A stretch of 64,000 nt of DNA from Bacillus nakamurai. GTDB taxonomy: Bacteria; Bacillota; Bacilli; Bacillales; Bacillaceae. The notes under the pieces were generated by a model. The model ran no database searches, was not told the origin of the DNA, and worked only from the letters and a program-made list of their open reading frames with translations. Shown piece after piece: positions 55,577 to 64,000 of the stretch. The stretch lies in NCBI RefSeq assembly GCF_001584325.1, contig NZ_LSAZ01000006.1, positions 1 to 64,000 of the forward strand, written 5' to 3'. The translations under genes were made by a program, and so were the position numbers. Position 1 is the stretch's first letter. Every line of letters begins with the position of its first letter.

Positions 55577-55924
55577 ATGAAAAAGGTATTGGCAATCTTG
55601 GCCGCTTTGGCGGCCGCTGCCGTGATTTGCGGGCTTCTCTTTTTTCATAATGACGTTACAGATAGAATTAATCCGTTTATTCACAAACAAGATGTATATG
55701 TACAGATTAATCGAGATGGCAAACATCTTAGCCCGGGCGGTACTGAATATACATTAGAGGGATATAATCAATCAGGAAAAAAAGATGAAGTAACCTTTTT
55801 TGCCGGAAAAGATCTTCGGAAGCAAGCTTATCTGAAGGTGCGGGCAAAAGGAAAGTATGTAGAGACCTGGGAAGAAGTCAGGTATGAAGATATGCCGAAC
55901 ATCGTGCAGTCAAAATTTCATTAA
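55577..55924 (+). CDS. yxeA: Small exported YxeA-family protein
   Basis: A 115-residue protein with an N-terminal membrane segment or signal peptide (VLAILAALAAAAVICGLLFF). The following domain (KQDVYVQINRDGKHLSPGG, YTLEGYNQSGKKDEVTFFA) matches the YxeA/DUF1093-type OB-fold family, which in Bacillus accompanies Bce-type transporters. GGGAGGAG precedes the ATG. 15 bases after yxdM, so in the same operon. Role unproven; perhaps modulates the transporter. Confidence 0.88.
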   Translation: MKKVLAILAALAAAAVICGLLFFHNDVTDRINPFIHKQDVYVQINRDGKHLSPGGTEYTLEGYNQSGKKDEVTFFAGKDLRKQAYLKVRAKGKYVETWEEVRYEDMPNIVQSKFH

Positions 55925-55933
55925 GCCATACAG

Positions 55934-55973
55934 CAAACGGCACAGAGAGATCTCTGTGCCGTTTTGTTATTTT
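55934..55973. terminator. Bidirectional terminator between yxeA and yxeB
   Basis: AACGGCACAGAGA and TCTCTGTGCCGTT, nearly perfect palindrome, then TTGTTATTTTTT on the plus strand; minus-strand T-richness is weaker. It overlaps the yxeB end. Confidence 0.85.
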
Positions 55974-56929
55974 TTATTTTCTTCAGCCCGCTTGATCAGC
56001 ATGTCAGTGATCAGATCCATTTGCTTGCTGACGGAGATCGGGTCATACGGATAAAAGGTGTTAAAGTCGTTGATAAAGACACGATTCTTTTTCACGGCGT
56101 CTAAGTTTTTCCAAATGGGAGATTCCTTCAGCCGCTGGAGGGTTTTGCTTTCTCCGTTCGGGTTGTAATCGGTGATGAACATATAATCAGCGGCATATTC
56201 AGGAACGACCTCTTGGGAGATCTGTTTCATTTCCCCCGTTTTCATAATATCTTTTTCTACCTTGGGCGGCGCTTTCAGTCCGAGTGCGTTATATACCGCT
56301 TGGCCGCCGCGGCCGGAATGATCATTAAAGACCCAGAGCTCTCCCTTATCCGTGCTTTCATAAAGGCCGAATGTCGCGTCTTTGCTGATGACGCCTTCGA
56401 GTTTCTTTTTGTCTGTTTCCGCTTTTTTGTTGAAGTCTGCCATAAAGCTTTTCGCTTTATCCTTCGCTCCGGCAATATCTCCGAATAAGCTGACCGTGTC
56501 TTTAACATTTTTTGCGGTGTTAAACGGAATGACGATGGTCGGTGCGATTTTAGACAATTTATCGTATTGGTCATCTTTCATTAGTACGATTACATCAGGC
56601 TTCAGCTGCATAACTTTCTCGACATTGACCGGATCGCCGACGTCCGTGATGTTTTTCAGCTGTGTTTTGATAAACGGATTTTTGAACGACCATGAGCCGG
56701 CTCCGACGACATTTGCGTCAACGGTGAACAGCTCTCCCGCATAAAAATCAGTGACAATCCGCTTCGGGTGCGCGGGTATCTTTACATCTCCTTTTGATGA
56801 ATGGTATGTACGCATGTCCGTCTTTTCCTTGCCTGACGCTGGCCCGCTGCTTTCATTCGCGCCGCTGCAAGCGCTTAAAGCAAAAACAAACAGGAGTGCC
56901 AGGCCGGTCAGCCATGATTGTTTCTTCAT
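55967..56929 (-). CDS. yxeB: Iron-hydroxamate siderophore-binding lipoprotein YxeB
   Basis: A 320-residue substrate-binding protein of the FecB/FhuD-type family. Lipoprotein signal WLTGLALLFVFALSACSG with the lipobox LSAC; the mature part starts with CSGANESSGPASG. TYHSSKGDVKIPAHPKRIV and LKPDVIVLMKDDQYDKLSKIAPTIVIP are typical of this family. In B. subtilis YxeB (FpbP) delivers ferrioxamine to the FhuBGC permease. It is solitary here and under a Fur box. Confidence 0.93.
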   Translation of the reverse strand: MKKQSWLTGLALLFVFALSACSGANESSGPASGKEKTDMRTYHSSKGDVKIPAHPKRIVTDFYAGELFTVDANVVGAGSWSFKNPFIKTQLKNITDVGDPVNVEKVMQLKPDVIVLMKDDQYDKLSKIAPTIVIPFNTAKNVKDTVSLFGDIAGAKDKAKSFMADFNKKAETDKKKLEGVISKDATFGLYESTDKGELWVFNDHSGRGGQAVYNALGLKAPPKVEKDIMKTGEMKQISQEVVPEYAADYMFITDYNPNGESKTLQRLKESPIWKNLDAVKKNRVFINDFNTFYPYDPISVSKQMDLITDMLIKRAEENKK

Positions 56930-56950
56930 GATTATCCCCCCCCCTTATAT

Positions 56951-56974
56951 TGATAATGATTATTATTATCATTA
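56951..56974. promoter_or_regulatory. Fur box of yxeB
   Basis: TGATAATGATTATTATTATC then ATTA: overlapping matches to the 7-1-7 consensus TGATAATnATTATCA, 22 bases upstream of the yxeB start. Indicates iron-repressed expression. Confidence 0.88.
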
Positions 56975-57071
56975 GTAATATAGCAGGAAGGCCTGTCCTC
57001 GTCTACGCTTTTTATTTGAAAACCTTCCTTGATTATCCATGTTATAGTAGTAAAGGAGGAGGGAATGTATA

Positions 57072-57461
57072 TTGATTACGAAACGAGGGGCCTGGTGGGA
57101 AGTGCTGCACAGCTGGTGGCTGCTTTTGACTTTTGTGCCTTTTGCTTTAACCAGCTTTTTCGCTTTTTTCTATATCGGTTACAGAGCCAAGAACAAGCAC
57201 TGGCTGAAATACGGTCTTATTTATTTTATTATTTTAGCAATCGCTTATTTTCTGCCATCGAAACCCGGCGTATATATAGTGCTGCCTTTATGGGTCATTA
57301 CCATCGTTCATGGCTTGAAGGTGAGGGCCGCCTATCTGATTCAGCTTGACGTGTTTAAACAACGTGTAGAGGCAAGAGCTTTTGAGGCGGTAAGACATGA
57401 GGCCGAATCCAGATTTGGCGGAAAACCCGCTCAGCACATAGATCTGACAAAACATCGGTAA
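57072..57461 (+). CDS. yxeC: Small membrane protein YxeC
   Basis: A 129-residue protein with three hydrophobic segments (WLLLTFVPFALTSFFAFFYIG, YGLIYFIILAIAYFL, VYIVLPLWVITIVHG) and a soluble tail FKQRVEARAFEAVRHEAE. The start is TTG at 57072; AAAGGAGGAGG lies about 11 bases upstream. The nearer ATG at 57065 is out of frame. Position matches yxeC of B. subtilis. Function unknown. Confidence 0.8.
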   Translation: MITKRGAWWEVLHSWWLLLTFVPFALTSFFAFFYIGYRAKNKHWLKYGLIYFIILAIAYFLPSKPGVYIVLPLWVITIVHGLKVRAAYLIQLDVFKQRVEARAFEAVRHEAESRFGGKPAQHIDLTKHR

Positions 57462-57466
57462 ACAAA

Positions 57467-57506
57467 ACAAATGACAAAGTCCGAATCATCGAGCTTTGTC
57501 ATTTGT
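57467..57506. terminator. Bidirectional terminator between yxeC and yxeD
   Basis: ACAAATGACAAAG and CTTTGTCATTTGT, perfect 13-bp inverted repeat between convergent genes. Confidence 0.8.
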
Positions 57507-57515
57507 ATCACTTTA

Positions 57516-57878
57516 TTATTGCTGGTATGAATGCTGTTGGAATGGTGTGTGCTGCTGGCTTTGCGGGAATGAAGAAACGTTTGAATTCATCATAGATGAA
57601 GGCATTTGCCCGCTTACTTCGTGCTGCAGCTGGTTGCACATATTTACGATCTGCTGGCATTTTTGGATCGCCATTTCATGGCCCTGCAGCGCTTGCTGAA
57701 TCGTATGGACGGCATGCTGCTCATGGTTAAGCACCTGCTGAAGAATTTGAATATTTTGCTGTTCTTGCTGCAGCATTTGTTTATACTGATTGCTGCTTTG
57801 CTGTGTCTGCTGAATAAGCTGCTGCGCTGTTTGACGGCACTGATTCAATTGATTTCCGCTGTATTGGTTTTGATACAT
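57516..57878 (-). CDS. yxeD: Gln-rich protein, YxeD-like, coat-type composition
   Basis: A 120-residue, strongly hydrophilic protein full of Gln and Asn (QYSGNQLNQCRQTAQQLI, QQTQQSSNQYKQML, HAVHTIQQALQGHEMAI). Its low complexity and helical periodicity resemble Bacillus spore coat or sporulation proteins. ATG at 57878 follows GGAGG (AACCTCC on the plus strand). Gene position matches B. subtilis yxeD; the family has no known function. Confidence 0.75.
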   Translation of the reverse strand: MYQNQYSGNQLNQCRQTAQQLIQQTQQSSNQYKQMLQQEQQNIQILQQVLNHEQHAVHTIQQALQGHEMAIQKCQQIVNMCNQLQHEVSGQMPSSMMNSNVSSFPQSQQHTPFQQHSYQQ

Positions 57879-57990
57879 GATAAAAAACCTCCATTGGGTT
57901 ATTGGATTTAAACATTTATCATGTGGAGGAATAAGAGAGGCATTCATAAAATACAGGAATTCAAATATTCACCTTATATGTACAGGGAGG

Positions 57991-58021
57991 AATACAAGGC
58001 TCGACAGTGCCTTGTATTCCT
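57991..58021. terminator. Hairpin downstream of yxeE
   Basis: GGAATACAAGGC and GCCTTGTATTCC form a perfect 12-bp stem. On the plus strand TGCCTTTTT follows; on the minus strand, where yxeE ends, TCCCTG follows with no T run, so its efficiency for yxeE is uncertain. Confidence 0.55.
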
Positions 58022-58030
58022 GCCTTTTTC

Positions 58031-58429
58031 TCAGAAACCGCCTTCGGTGGAGTGGAAAGGGATATTGAGTCTGTTTTCAACAGTGCGCAGGCGCTGATTC
58101 AGCCGGTTTAAGCGGCGGGTATGAAGTTCAATGGCTTGGCTCAGCCGCCCGATTTGTTCATTCATCCGCGTCAGTTCACGGTTTTGGCGCTGATCTTCAG
58201 TTGAGAGGCGGGTAAGCTCCCGCGTTTGCTGAACGTTTTGCCTTTCGAGCAGGGCGACTCTTCGTTCTAGCGCCGTCGTTTGCCGATCGTCTTGCTGATA
58301 TTGCTGATATTGCTGATAGGGCGCCGCATAGTAGGTTTCCTGCTGATATGGCTCATATTCAACGTGGCTCACTTCATATTCCTGCTGGGGAAAATAAGCT
58401 GGGGGTGTGTAGTACTGATATGGGTTCAT
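58031..58429 (-). CDS. yxeE: Tyr/Gln-rich coiled-coil protein, YxeE-like spore coat protein
   Basis: A 132-residue protein. The N-terminal 50 residues are rich in Tyr, Gln and Pro ([28 protein letters not shown]). The rest is a coiled coil with leucine heptads ([36 protein letters not shown] repeats). YxeE is an inner spore coat protein in B. subtilis. GGAGAATG-type ribosome site precedes the ATG. The three-fold TATTGCTGA repeat at 58297-58318 encodes QYQQYQQ. Confidence 0.75.
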   Translation of the reverse strand: MNPYQYYTPPAYFPQQEYEVSHVEYEPYQQETYYAAPYQQYQQYQQDDRQTTALERRVALLERQNVQQTRELTRLSTEDQRQNRELTRMNEQIGRLSQAIELHTRRLNRLNQRLRTVENRLNIPFHSTEGGF

Positions 58430-58541
58430 TCATCATTCTCCTTATTAGTCAATTTCTTTATACCCTATGTAGTCAATCGCACAGTGCCACGGCATCTGCC
58501 TACCATAATGGTGCAAAAGGTTTCAAGGGAAGGTGATCACA

Positions 58542-58967
58542 TTGCGGAATATACATACTCACGGCACAGGCTTCATCACGCTGCTTCTTATTGCCGGATG
58601 TGTGATGATGGCGGGATGCCAGCAGAAGAAAGAGGGCGAAACGCCTTATTATTACGGAACATGGGATGAAGGCCTGAAGCCGGGGCCGATGGACGGAGTG
58701 AGATCAGAGACGGTCACGTTTACGAAGGATAAAGTGCTGACAAAGCAAGTGATTAAAGGCCGGGGAGTAGAGCTGCCCTTCAAAGCTTACAAAGTGTTAT
58801 CCCAAAATACAGACGGAACCATCACGATTCAGTATCTCGGCTCCCCTCATCCTGCCGAAAGCACATTGAAAAGGGGAAAAAACGGCACGCTGAACTGGAT
58901 TGAAAACGGAGAAATAAAAACGATGAAACGAATGAAAACAGGCGAGGAGGACAAACATGAGAAATAA
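58542..58967 (+). CDS. yxeF: Lipoprotein YxeF
   Basis: A 141-residue lipoprotein. Signal sequence FITLLLIAGCVMMAGCQQK with two possible lipobox Cys (IAGC or MAGC). The mature part EGETPYYYGTWDEGLKPGPM has the beta-rich look of a lipocalin-like domain. TTG at 58542 fits AAGGTGAT 7 bases upstream; the GTG at 58533 overlaps that site. Position matches yxeF of B. subtilis, whose ligand is not known. Overlaps yxeG by 11 bases. Confidence 0.8.
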   Translation: MRNIHTHGTGFITLLLIAGCVMMAGCQQKKEGETPYYYGTWDEGLKPGPMDGVRSETVTFTKDKVLTKQVIKGRGVELPFKAYKVLSQNTDGTITIQYLGSPHPAESTLKRGKNGTLNWIENGEIKTMKRMKTGEEDKHEK

Positions 58968-59478
58968 AGCTGCCGACCGGCTCGTTTTAACAGGAGTTAT
59001 CATACATATCATCCAATGGTTTTCGCTGTTGTGGCTATTTTTTAAGATTGAAAATAAGTTCGGGCATTTTACCATCTATAACCCAAATGTCGTAAACGGC
59101 ACCATGCAGTCTTTTTCATTTTCGGACATGATGCGTTCTCTCCTTTATTCAGGGACGATGCGGAATACATTGCTGTTCTTTATGTTTGCGGCGCTGCTCA
59201 TTTATTTATGGCTGAATGCCGTTTTTATCATGTTAGAAATCATTTCTTACGTGATGATCAGACGGAACCGCTATTCATTGTGGGGATACTTTCCCGCAGC
59301 AATGGGAGTGAAGCTTGCCGTTATGGATCTGGCCGCTATTCCTTTCTTAATGGCAGGGCTGATGCTGATGAAGCAGAAAAAAGAAAGCGGCGCTGAAACA
59401 GAGGAGGCCGGCCGAAGAAGAAGGCGGGTTACGGTCCGAAAACAAACGCGGCTCATAAAGAGAAAAACGTCTTTTTAG
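58957..59478 (+). CDS. yxeG: Membrane protein YxeG
   Basis: A 173-residue protein with hydrophobic segments at LVLTGVIIHIIQWFSLLWLFF, NTLLFFMFAALLIYLWLNAVFIMLEIISYVMI, and AVMDLAAIPFLMAGLMLM. The C-terminus is very basic (AGRRRRRVTVRKQTRLIKRK). Function unknown. GGCGAGGAGG precedes the ATG, and translation overlaps yxeF. Confidence 0.8.
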   Translation: MRNKAADRLVLTGVIIHIIQWFSLLWLFFKIENKFGHFTIYNPNVVNGTMQSFSFSDMMRSLLYSGTMRNTLLFFMFAALLIYLWLNAVFIMLEIISYVMIRRNRYSLWGYFPAAMGVKLAVMDLAAIPFLMAGLMLMKQKKESGAETEEAGRRRRRVTVRKQTRLIKRKTSF

Positions 59479-59547
59479 ATTGAATTGCGAAAAGAAAAAA
59501 CGATATGATGAGATGATAGGACGAAAACAACACGAAGGAGATGCAAG

Positions 59548-60360
59548 ATGTACAAGTTAATCGCGATAGATATGGACGGAACACTTTTAAACGATCATCA
59601 TGAAGTCACAGCTGAAGTCCGTGAGGCGCTCAATGCTGCAAAAGCGGCAGGGGTCAATATCGTACTCTGCACAGGACGTCCGATCGGCGGAGTGCAGCGG
59701 TATTTGGACGAGCTGAATTTAAAGGAAGAAGGCGACTATGTCATTGCCTATAACGGCGCTCTTGTCCAAAATACGTATACAAACGGTGTTGTAGCTGAGC
59801 AATCCTTAGGCTTTGAAGACTTGCAATCGTTACATGAGCTGAGCTTACAGCTGGACACGCCGATGCATTACTTTGACTCAGCCAATTTATACACACCGAA
59901 TCGGGACATCAGCGAATACACAGTATACGAATCATACATCACGAAGGTGCCGCTTCATTTCCGCACGATTGAAGAAGTGCCGAAGGATATCCTGATTCCG
60001 AAAATCATGTTCATCGACGATCCGGAGAAGCTGGACAAAACGGTCGAATCGATCCCGGAATCATACAGAGAAAAGTACACAATGGTCAAAAGCGCGCCGT
60101 TCTTTCACGAGATTCTTCATCCGAAAGTCAGCAAAGGAAACGCAGTCAAACTCCTCGCCGAACAGCTCGGCATTGAACAGAAACACGTCATGGCGATCGG
60201 CGATAACGGCAACGATCTGTCCATGATTAAGTGGGCCGGCTGCGGCGTAGCGATGGCCAATGCCATCCCGGAAGCAAGAGAAATTGCCGACTATGAGACA
60301 AAATCGAACAACGAACACGGCGTCGCACATGCGATTCAGGAGCTTGTGCTGAAAAAATAG
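59548..60360 (+). CDS. yxeH: Cof-type HAD phosphatase YxeH
   Basis: A 270-residue HAD-superfamily IIB protein. Motif I IDMDGTLLND (Asp8, Asp10), motif II VLCTGRPIG (Thr), motif III Lys in KVSKGNAVKLLAEQL, and motif IV AIGDNGNDLSMIKWAGCGVAM. The cap domain (residues about 85-190) sets substrate choice, usually sugar phosphates. AAGGAGATG precedes the start. Confidence 0.92.
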   Translation: MYKLIAIDMDGTLLNDHHEVTAEVREALNAAKAAGVNIVLCTGRPIGGVQRYLDELNLKEEGDYVIAYNGALVQNTYTNGVVAEQSLGFEDLQSLHELSLQLDTPMHYFDSANLYTPNRDISEYTVYESYITKVPLHFRTIEEVPKDILIPKIMFIDDPEKLDKTVESIPESYREKYTMVKSAPFFHEILHPKVSKGNAVKLLAEQLGIEQKHVMAIGDNGNDLSMIKWAGCGVAMANAIPEAREIADYETKSNNEHGVAHAIQELVLKK

Positions 60361-60387
60361 CACCCTATCAGAGGGTGCTTTTTTACG
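60358..60387 (+). terminator. yxeH terminator
   Basis: AGCACCCT and AGAGGGTGCT followed by six T, directly after the stop codon. Confidence 0.88.
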
Positions 60388-60434
60388 GCTTGTTTTGGTG
60401 ATATGATAAGCGAAGAGAAGAGGGGAGGCCCGAT

Positions 60435-61376
60435 ATGGATCGTGAAAAACAGCAGCTCAGCATAGAAGCCGCAAAACTATATTATCAATCGGATTACAGC
60501 CAGCAGCAAATCGCGGAACAGCTTAACCTGTCACGCCCCACCGTTTCGAGGCTGCTTCAGTACGCCAAAGAAAAAGGGTATGTCCAAATCCGTGTCATGG
60601 ACCCGTTTGAGGATTTGGACGAACTCGGTGCGAAGCTGGAGGAGAAATACGGTCTGCTTGAGGCGCACGTCGTCTTTTCTCCAAGTGCCGATTACCCCGC
60701 CATTACACATTACTTAAGCCGCTATGGCGCAGACTATATGCATAAAACCGTAAAGGATGGCGACATTCTCGGTGTAAGCTGGGGAACGACAATGTACCAA
60801 ATGGCCCGGAATATGGAACCGAAGCAGGTGAAAAGCGTTGAAGTGGTGCAGCTGAAAGGCGGCATCAGCCATTCCAATGTAAATACGTATTCATCAGAAA
60901 CGATTCAGCTGTTTGCCGAGGCTTTCCAGACGATGCCGAGATATTTGCCGCTGCCCGTTATATTTGATAACGCCGATGTGAAAAACATGGTGGAGCAGGA
61001 CAGGCATATCAAGCGGATCATTGAAATGGGCAAACAAGCCAATATCGCTTTGTTTACGGTAGGAACGGTTCGGGATGAGGCGCTGCTTTTCAGACTCGGT
61101 TATTTTCGCGAAGAAGAAAAGCAACTGCTGAAAAAGAACGGAGTCGGGGATATTTGTTCACGTTTCTTTGACGCGGAGGGCAATATTTGCAGCAGCAGTA
61201 TTAACGATAGGACAATCGGTGTAGAGCTCGCTGACTTAAAAATGAAGGAGCGTTCCATCCTGGTCGCGGGCGGCAGCAGAAAAATCTCGGCCATTCACGG
61301 AGCGCTGACCGGAAAATATGCGAACGTCCTGATTGTTGACCAGCATACGGCCAAAGCACTCGTTCAAAATTTGTGA
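60435..61376 (+). CDS. deoR: Deoxyribonucleoside regulator DeoR (SorC family)
   Basis: A 313-residue SorC-family repressor. The HTH is QQQIAEQLNLSRPTVSRLLQYAKEKGYVQI (about 24-53). The sugar-phosphate domain has SWGTTMYQMARNM and VAGGSRKISAIHGALTGKY. In B. subtilis it represses dra-nupC-pdp until deoxyribose-5-phosphate is present. GAGGGGAGG precedes the ATG. Confidence 0.95.
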   Translation: MDREKQQLSIEAAKLYYQSDYSQQQIAEQLNLSRPTVSRLLQYAKEKGYVQIRVMDPFEDLDELGAKLEEKYGLLEAHVVFSPSADYPAITHYLSRYGADYMHKTVKDGDILGVSWGTTMYQMARNMEPKQVKSVEVVQLKGGISHSNVNTYSSETIQLFAEAFQTMPRYLPLPVIFDNADVKNMVEQDRHIKRIIEMGKQANIALFTVGTVRDEALLFRLGYFREEEKQLLKKNGVGDICSRFFDAEGNICSSSINDRTIGVELADLKMKERSILVAGGSRKISAIHGALTGKYANVLIVDQHTAKALVQNL

Positions 61377-61381
61377 CAATT

Positions 61382-61434
61382 ATTGAACATAATTTCATTT
61401 ACCAATTTACATATGTTCAAAATTCGGTTATTCT
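61382..61434 (+). promoter_or_regulatory. dra-nupC-pdp promoter with DeoR operator
   Basis: ATTGAACATAATTTCAT (61382-61398) is the imperfect palindrome ATTGAA...TTCAAT known as the DeoR site. The sigma-A promoter follows: TTTACA (61406-61411), 17 bases, TATTCT (61429-61434), with an extra TTCAA half site between. Confidence 0.82.
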
Positions 61435-61466
61435 AAACGTATCCTAGTAAAAAGGAAGTGCATACA

Positions 61467-62135
61467 ATGTCAATTGCAAGCCAAATAGACCATACTGCTT
61501 TGAAACCGCATACACAAAAAGCAGATATTTTACAACTGATAAAAGAAGCAAAAGAATACAAGTTCGCTTCCGTTTGTGTGAACCCGACTTGGGTGAAGCT
61601 CGCGGCAGAAGAACTGAAGGGCACGGGTGTTGACGTTTGTACCGTTATCGGTTTTCCGCTCGGCGCGGCTACAACGGAAACGAAAGCATTTGAAACGAAG
61701 GATGCCATCTCAAAAGGAGCAACTGAAGTTGATATGGTTATCAATATCGGCGCTTTAAAAGACGGCGATAACGATGCAGTCGAGGCTGACATTCGCGCGG
61801 TTGTTGACGCTGCGGCCGGAAAAGCGCTTGTCAAAGTCATCATCGAAACATGCCTGCTGACGGATGAAGAAAAAGAACGCGCATGCCGCTTGGCAGTGTC
61901 TGCCGGCGCTGATTACGTCAAAACGTCAACAGGGTTTTCTACAGGCGGTGCAACGGCTGAGGATATCGCTTTAATGCGAAAAACCGTCGGACCGGACATC
62001 GGAGTGAAAGCATCAGGCGGCATCAGAACGAAAGCTGATGTTGACAGCATGATTGCTGCGGGGGCGAGCCGGATCGGCGCAAGTGCGGGCGTATCCATCG
62101 TAAGCGGCGGCGAAGGCAGCAGCGACAATTATTAA
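61467..62135 (+). CDS. dra: Deoxyribose-phosphate aldolase
   Basis: A 222-residue class I aldolase that cleaves 2-deoxyribose-5-phosphate to acetaldehyde and glyceraldehyde-3-phosphate. Schiff-base Lys is in [35 protein letters not shown], and [12 protein letters not shown] are DeoC-family marks. GGAAG before ATG 61467; GTG at 61458 is a weaker alternative. Confidence 0.97.
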   Translation: MSIASQIDHTALKPHTQKADILQLIKEAKEYKFASVCVNPTWVKLAAEELKGTGVDVCTVIGFPLGAATTETKAFETKDAISKGATEVDMVINIGALKDGDNDAVEADIRAVVDAAAGKALVKVIIETCLLTDEEKERACRLAVSAGADYVKTSTGFSTGGATAEDIALMRKTVGPDIGVKASGGIRTKADVDSMIAAGASRIGASAGVSIVSGGEGSSDNY

Positions 62136-62228
62136 GTAAAGGTGCGGAAGCGTTTTGCTTCCCGCCATCTTCTCTCTTTCGTTGTGCATGAAAAATTGTA
62201 AGCGAATACAAATAAAAGGAGAACACAC

Positions 62229-63410
62229 ATGAAGTATCTCATCGGAATTATTGGAATCATTGTGTTTTTAGGTCTCGCCTGGCTCTCCAGCAATGGGAAA
62301 AAGAGAGTCAAAATTCGGCCGATAGCCGTCATGCTTGTTCTGCAGCTGATCCTTGGTTATATTCTCCTCAATACCGGTATCGGTAATTATCTTGTCGGCG
62401 GCTTTGCAAAAGGCTTTAACTACTTGCTGGAATATGCATCAGAAGGGATTAACTTTGTGTTTGGCGGGCTTGTGAATGCGAAACAGACAACATTCTTCAT
62501 GAGCGTGCTTCTGCCGATCGTCTTTATATCCGCTTTAATCGGAATATTGCAGCATTGGAAGATCCTTCCCTTCATCACAAAGTATATCGGCCTTGCATTA
62601 AGCAAGGTAAACGGGATGGGGAAAATCGAATCTTACAACGCAGTCGCTTCTGCGATCTTAGGGCAATCAGAAGTTTTCATCAGTTTGAAAAAGCAGCTCG
62701 GCTTTCTATCAGAGCAGCGCTTGTATACGCTTTGCGCATCAGCGATGTCGACGGTTTCCATGTCCATTGTCGGCTCTTATATGACAATGCTGAAACCTGA
62801 ATATGTCGTGACGGCGCTTGTGCTGAACTTATTCGGCGGATTTATAATCGCTTCTATCATCAACCCGTATGACGTGAGCAAAGAAGAGGACATCATTGTC
62901 GTCCCTGAAGAAGAAAAACAATCCTTTTTTGAAGTGCTCGGTGAGTATATAATGGATGGATTCAGAGTCGCCGTTGTCGTAGCGGCGATGCTGATCGGAT
63001 TCGTGGCGCTCATTGCCCTGATTAATGGAATCTTCAGCGCGGTCTTCGGCATTACCTTCCAGGCGCTGCTTGGATATGTATTCGCGCCATTTGCGTTTTT
63101 AGTCGGCATTCCGTGGAATGAAGCGGTGAGCGCCGGAAGCATTATGGCAACAAAAATGGTATCGAATGAATTTGTCGCTATGCAGACGCTCTCGTCCGGA
63201 AGTTTTCATTTCAGCGCGCATACGCAGGCAGTTGTATCTGTTTTCCTCGTTTCATTTGCGAATTTCTCGTCCATCGGAATTATCACGGGCGCTGTGAAGG
63301 GATTAAATGAAAAGCAAGGAAACGTTGTGGCGCGGTTCGGATTGAAATTATTATACGGCGCCACGCTTGTCAGCTTCTTAACAGCGGCAATCGTCGGATT
63401 GATTTACTGA
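62229..63410 (+). CDS. nupC: Concentrative nucleoside transporter NupC
   Basis: A 393-residue CNT-family symporter with 8-10 membrane segments. The family signature GQSEVFISLKKQL is near residue 145, followed by MSTVSMSIVGSYM and ISAGSIMATKMVSNEFVAM-like sequence (SAGSIMATKMVSNEFVAM). Couples nucleoside uptake to protons or sodium. AAAGGAGAAC precedes the ATG. Second gene of the deoxyribonucleoside operon. Confidence 0.95.
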   Translation: MKYLIGIIGIIVFLGLAWLSSNGKKRVKIRPIAVMLVLQLILGYILLNTGIGNYLVGGFAKGFNYLLEYASEGINFVFGGLVNAKQTTFFMSVLLPIVFISALIGILQHWKILPFITKYIGLALSKVNGMGKIESYNAVASAILGQSEVFISLKKQLGFLSEQRLYTLCASAMSTVSMSIVGSYMTMLKPEYVVTALVLNLFGGFIIASIINPYDVSKEEDIIVVPEEEKQSFFEVLGEYIMDGFRVAVVVAAMLIGFVALIALINGIFSAVFGITFQALLGYVFAPFAFLVGIPWNEAVSAGSIMATKMVSNEFVAMQTLSSGSFHFSAHTQAVVSVFLVSFANFSSIGIITGAVKGLNEKQGNVVARFGLKLLYGATLVSFLTAAIVGLIY

Positions 63411-63437
63411 CCATAAACGAAGGATAGGTGACTTAAT

Positions 63438-64000
63438 ATGAGAATGGTAGATCTTATCATAAAAAAACAAAACGGAAAAGAACTGACAACGGAAGAAATT
63501 CAATTTTTCGTGAAGGGATATACGGACGGAAGCATCCCGGATTACCAAGCAAGCGCGCTGGCGATGGCGATTTTCTTTCAGGATATGACGGATCAGGAAC
63601 GCGCTGATCTCACTATGGCGATGGTAAACTCAGGAGAAACGATTGATCTTTCTGCTATTGAAGGCATTAAGGTTGATAAGCATTCAACGGGCGGGGTCGG
63701 CGACACGACAACACTTGTACTCGCTCCGCTTGTCGCTGCACTCGGCGTTCCCGTCGCTAAAATGTCCGGTCGCGGCCTCGGACATACCGGCGGAACCATT
63801 GATAAATTGGAAGCCATTGAAGGGTTTCACGTGGAACTGTCAAAAGATGAATTCATCAAGCTTGTCAACCGCGACAAGGTAGCCGTCATCGGCCAAAGCG
63901 GCAACCTGACGCCTGCTGATAAAAAACTGTACGCGCTTCGTGACGTGACGGGAACGGTGAATTCCATTCCGCTGATCGCAAGCTCGATTATGAGTAAAAA
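63438..64000 (+). CDS. pdp: Pyrimidine-nucleoside phosphorylase (cut by right edge)
   Basis: The first 187 residues are visible and the frame runs off the window. It phosphorolyses thymidine, uridine and deoxyuridine. The thymidine/pyrimidine phosphorylase signature [15 protein letters not shown] (about 80-95), [19 protein letters not shown] (phosphate and base binding, about 110-130) and [23 protein letters not shown] sequence are present. Aligns with B. subtilis Pdp. Confidence 0.96.
   Translation, partial: MRMVDLIIKKQNGKELTTEEIQFFVKGYTDGSIPDYQASALAMAIFFQDMTDQERADLTMAMVNSGETIDLSAIEGIKVDKHSTGGVGDTTTLVLAPLVAALGVPVAKMSGRGLGHTGGTIDKLEAIEGFHVELSKDEFIKLVNRDKVAVIGQSGNLTPADKKLYALRDVTGTVNSIPLIASSIMSK

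Noticed and set aside
58297..58318. Short tandem repeat TATTGCTGA x3 as a CRISPR-like or phase-variable repeat
   Set aside because: It lies in frame in the yxeE-like gene and encodes repeated Gln-Gln-Tyr; units of 9 bases keep the frame. No CRISPR array is visible anywhere in the window.

Overview
The window is chromosomal DNA of a Bacillus subtilis-group bacterium, most likely of the B. velezensis/B. amyloliquefaciens type. The right two thirds carry a recognisable B. subtilis chromosomal order (ahpC/ahpF, yxaL, aldX, yxbF, yxbG, htpG, csbC, iolS, iolR, the iol operon, yxdJKLM, yxeA to yxeH, deoR-dra-nupC-pdp). Most of these proteins look nearly identical to their B. subtilis 168 counterparts as I remember them. 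No database search was possible, so gene names rest on recognition of sequence and gene order.

Bases 1-21400 are an accessory, patchwork region built around two conserved genes, fbp and a glycine-riboswitch-controlled amino acid permease. From left to right it holds: an AT-rich pair that looks like a defence module (the end of a large unknown helical protein, and a DUF262-AlbA_2 fusion); a cassette with a FUSC/aromatic-acid exporter and five genes for a molybdenum hydroxylase of the xanthine dehydrogenase family; fbp; a small module with a WYL-type regulator and two divergent small proteins; the permease; a Major-Royal-Jelly/Yellow-like protein; and an AT-rich Fic protein. Two of these inserts are bracketed by imperfect direct repeats. 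The exporter/hydroxylase cassette lies between two copies of the 3' end and downstream region of fbp, the left one decayed. The WYL module lies between two copies of the glycine-riboswitch leader, the left one missing the core of its aptamer and followed by a 25-codon fragment of ahpF. This pattern suggests repeated integration of foreign DNA by recombination in flanking homology beside fbp, followed by decay of one copy.

Bases 21400-40500 hold oxidative-stress genes (ahpC-ahpF with a PerR-type box), a VOC protein, an ArsR-MFS pair sharing a 12-bp motif, a small membrane protein, the secreted beta-propeller YxaL, an aldehyde dehydrogenase next to a tandem-TetR regulator, the cold-shock membrane system des-desK-desR (elsewhere in strain 168), yxbG, htpG, csbC with a sigma-B promoter, and iolS-iolR.

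Bases 40684-51066 are the myo-inositol catabolic operon iolABCDE-GHIJ, from a sigma-A promoter with an IolR-type operator region and a cre-like site. It converts inositol stepwise to dihydroxyacetone phosphate and malonate semialdehyde (then acetyl-CoA). The transporter gene iolF has been reduced to a scar of about 100 bp between iolE and iolG. After a terminator come the Bce-type antimicrobial-peptide sensing and transport module yxdJ-yxdK-yxdL-yxdM with yxeA, the Fur-controlled siderophore lipoprotein YxeB, small membrane, coat-like and lipoprotein genes yxeC-yxeG, the HAD phosphatase YxeH, and the deoxyribonucleoside operon deoR/dra-nupC-pdp, cut by the right edge.
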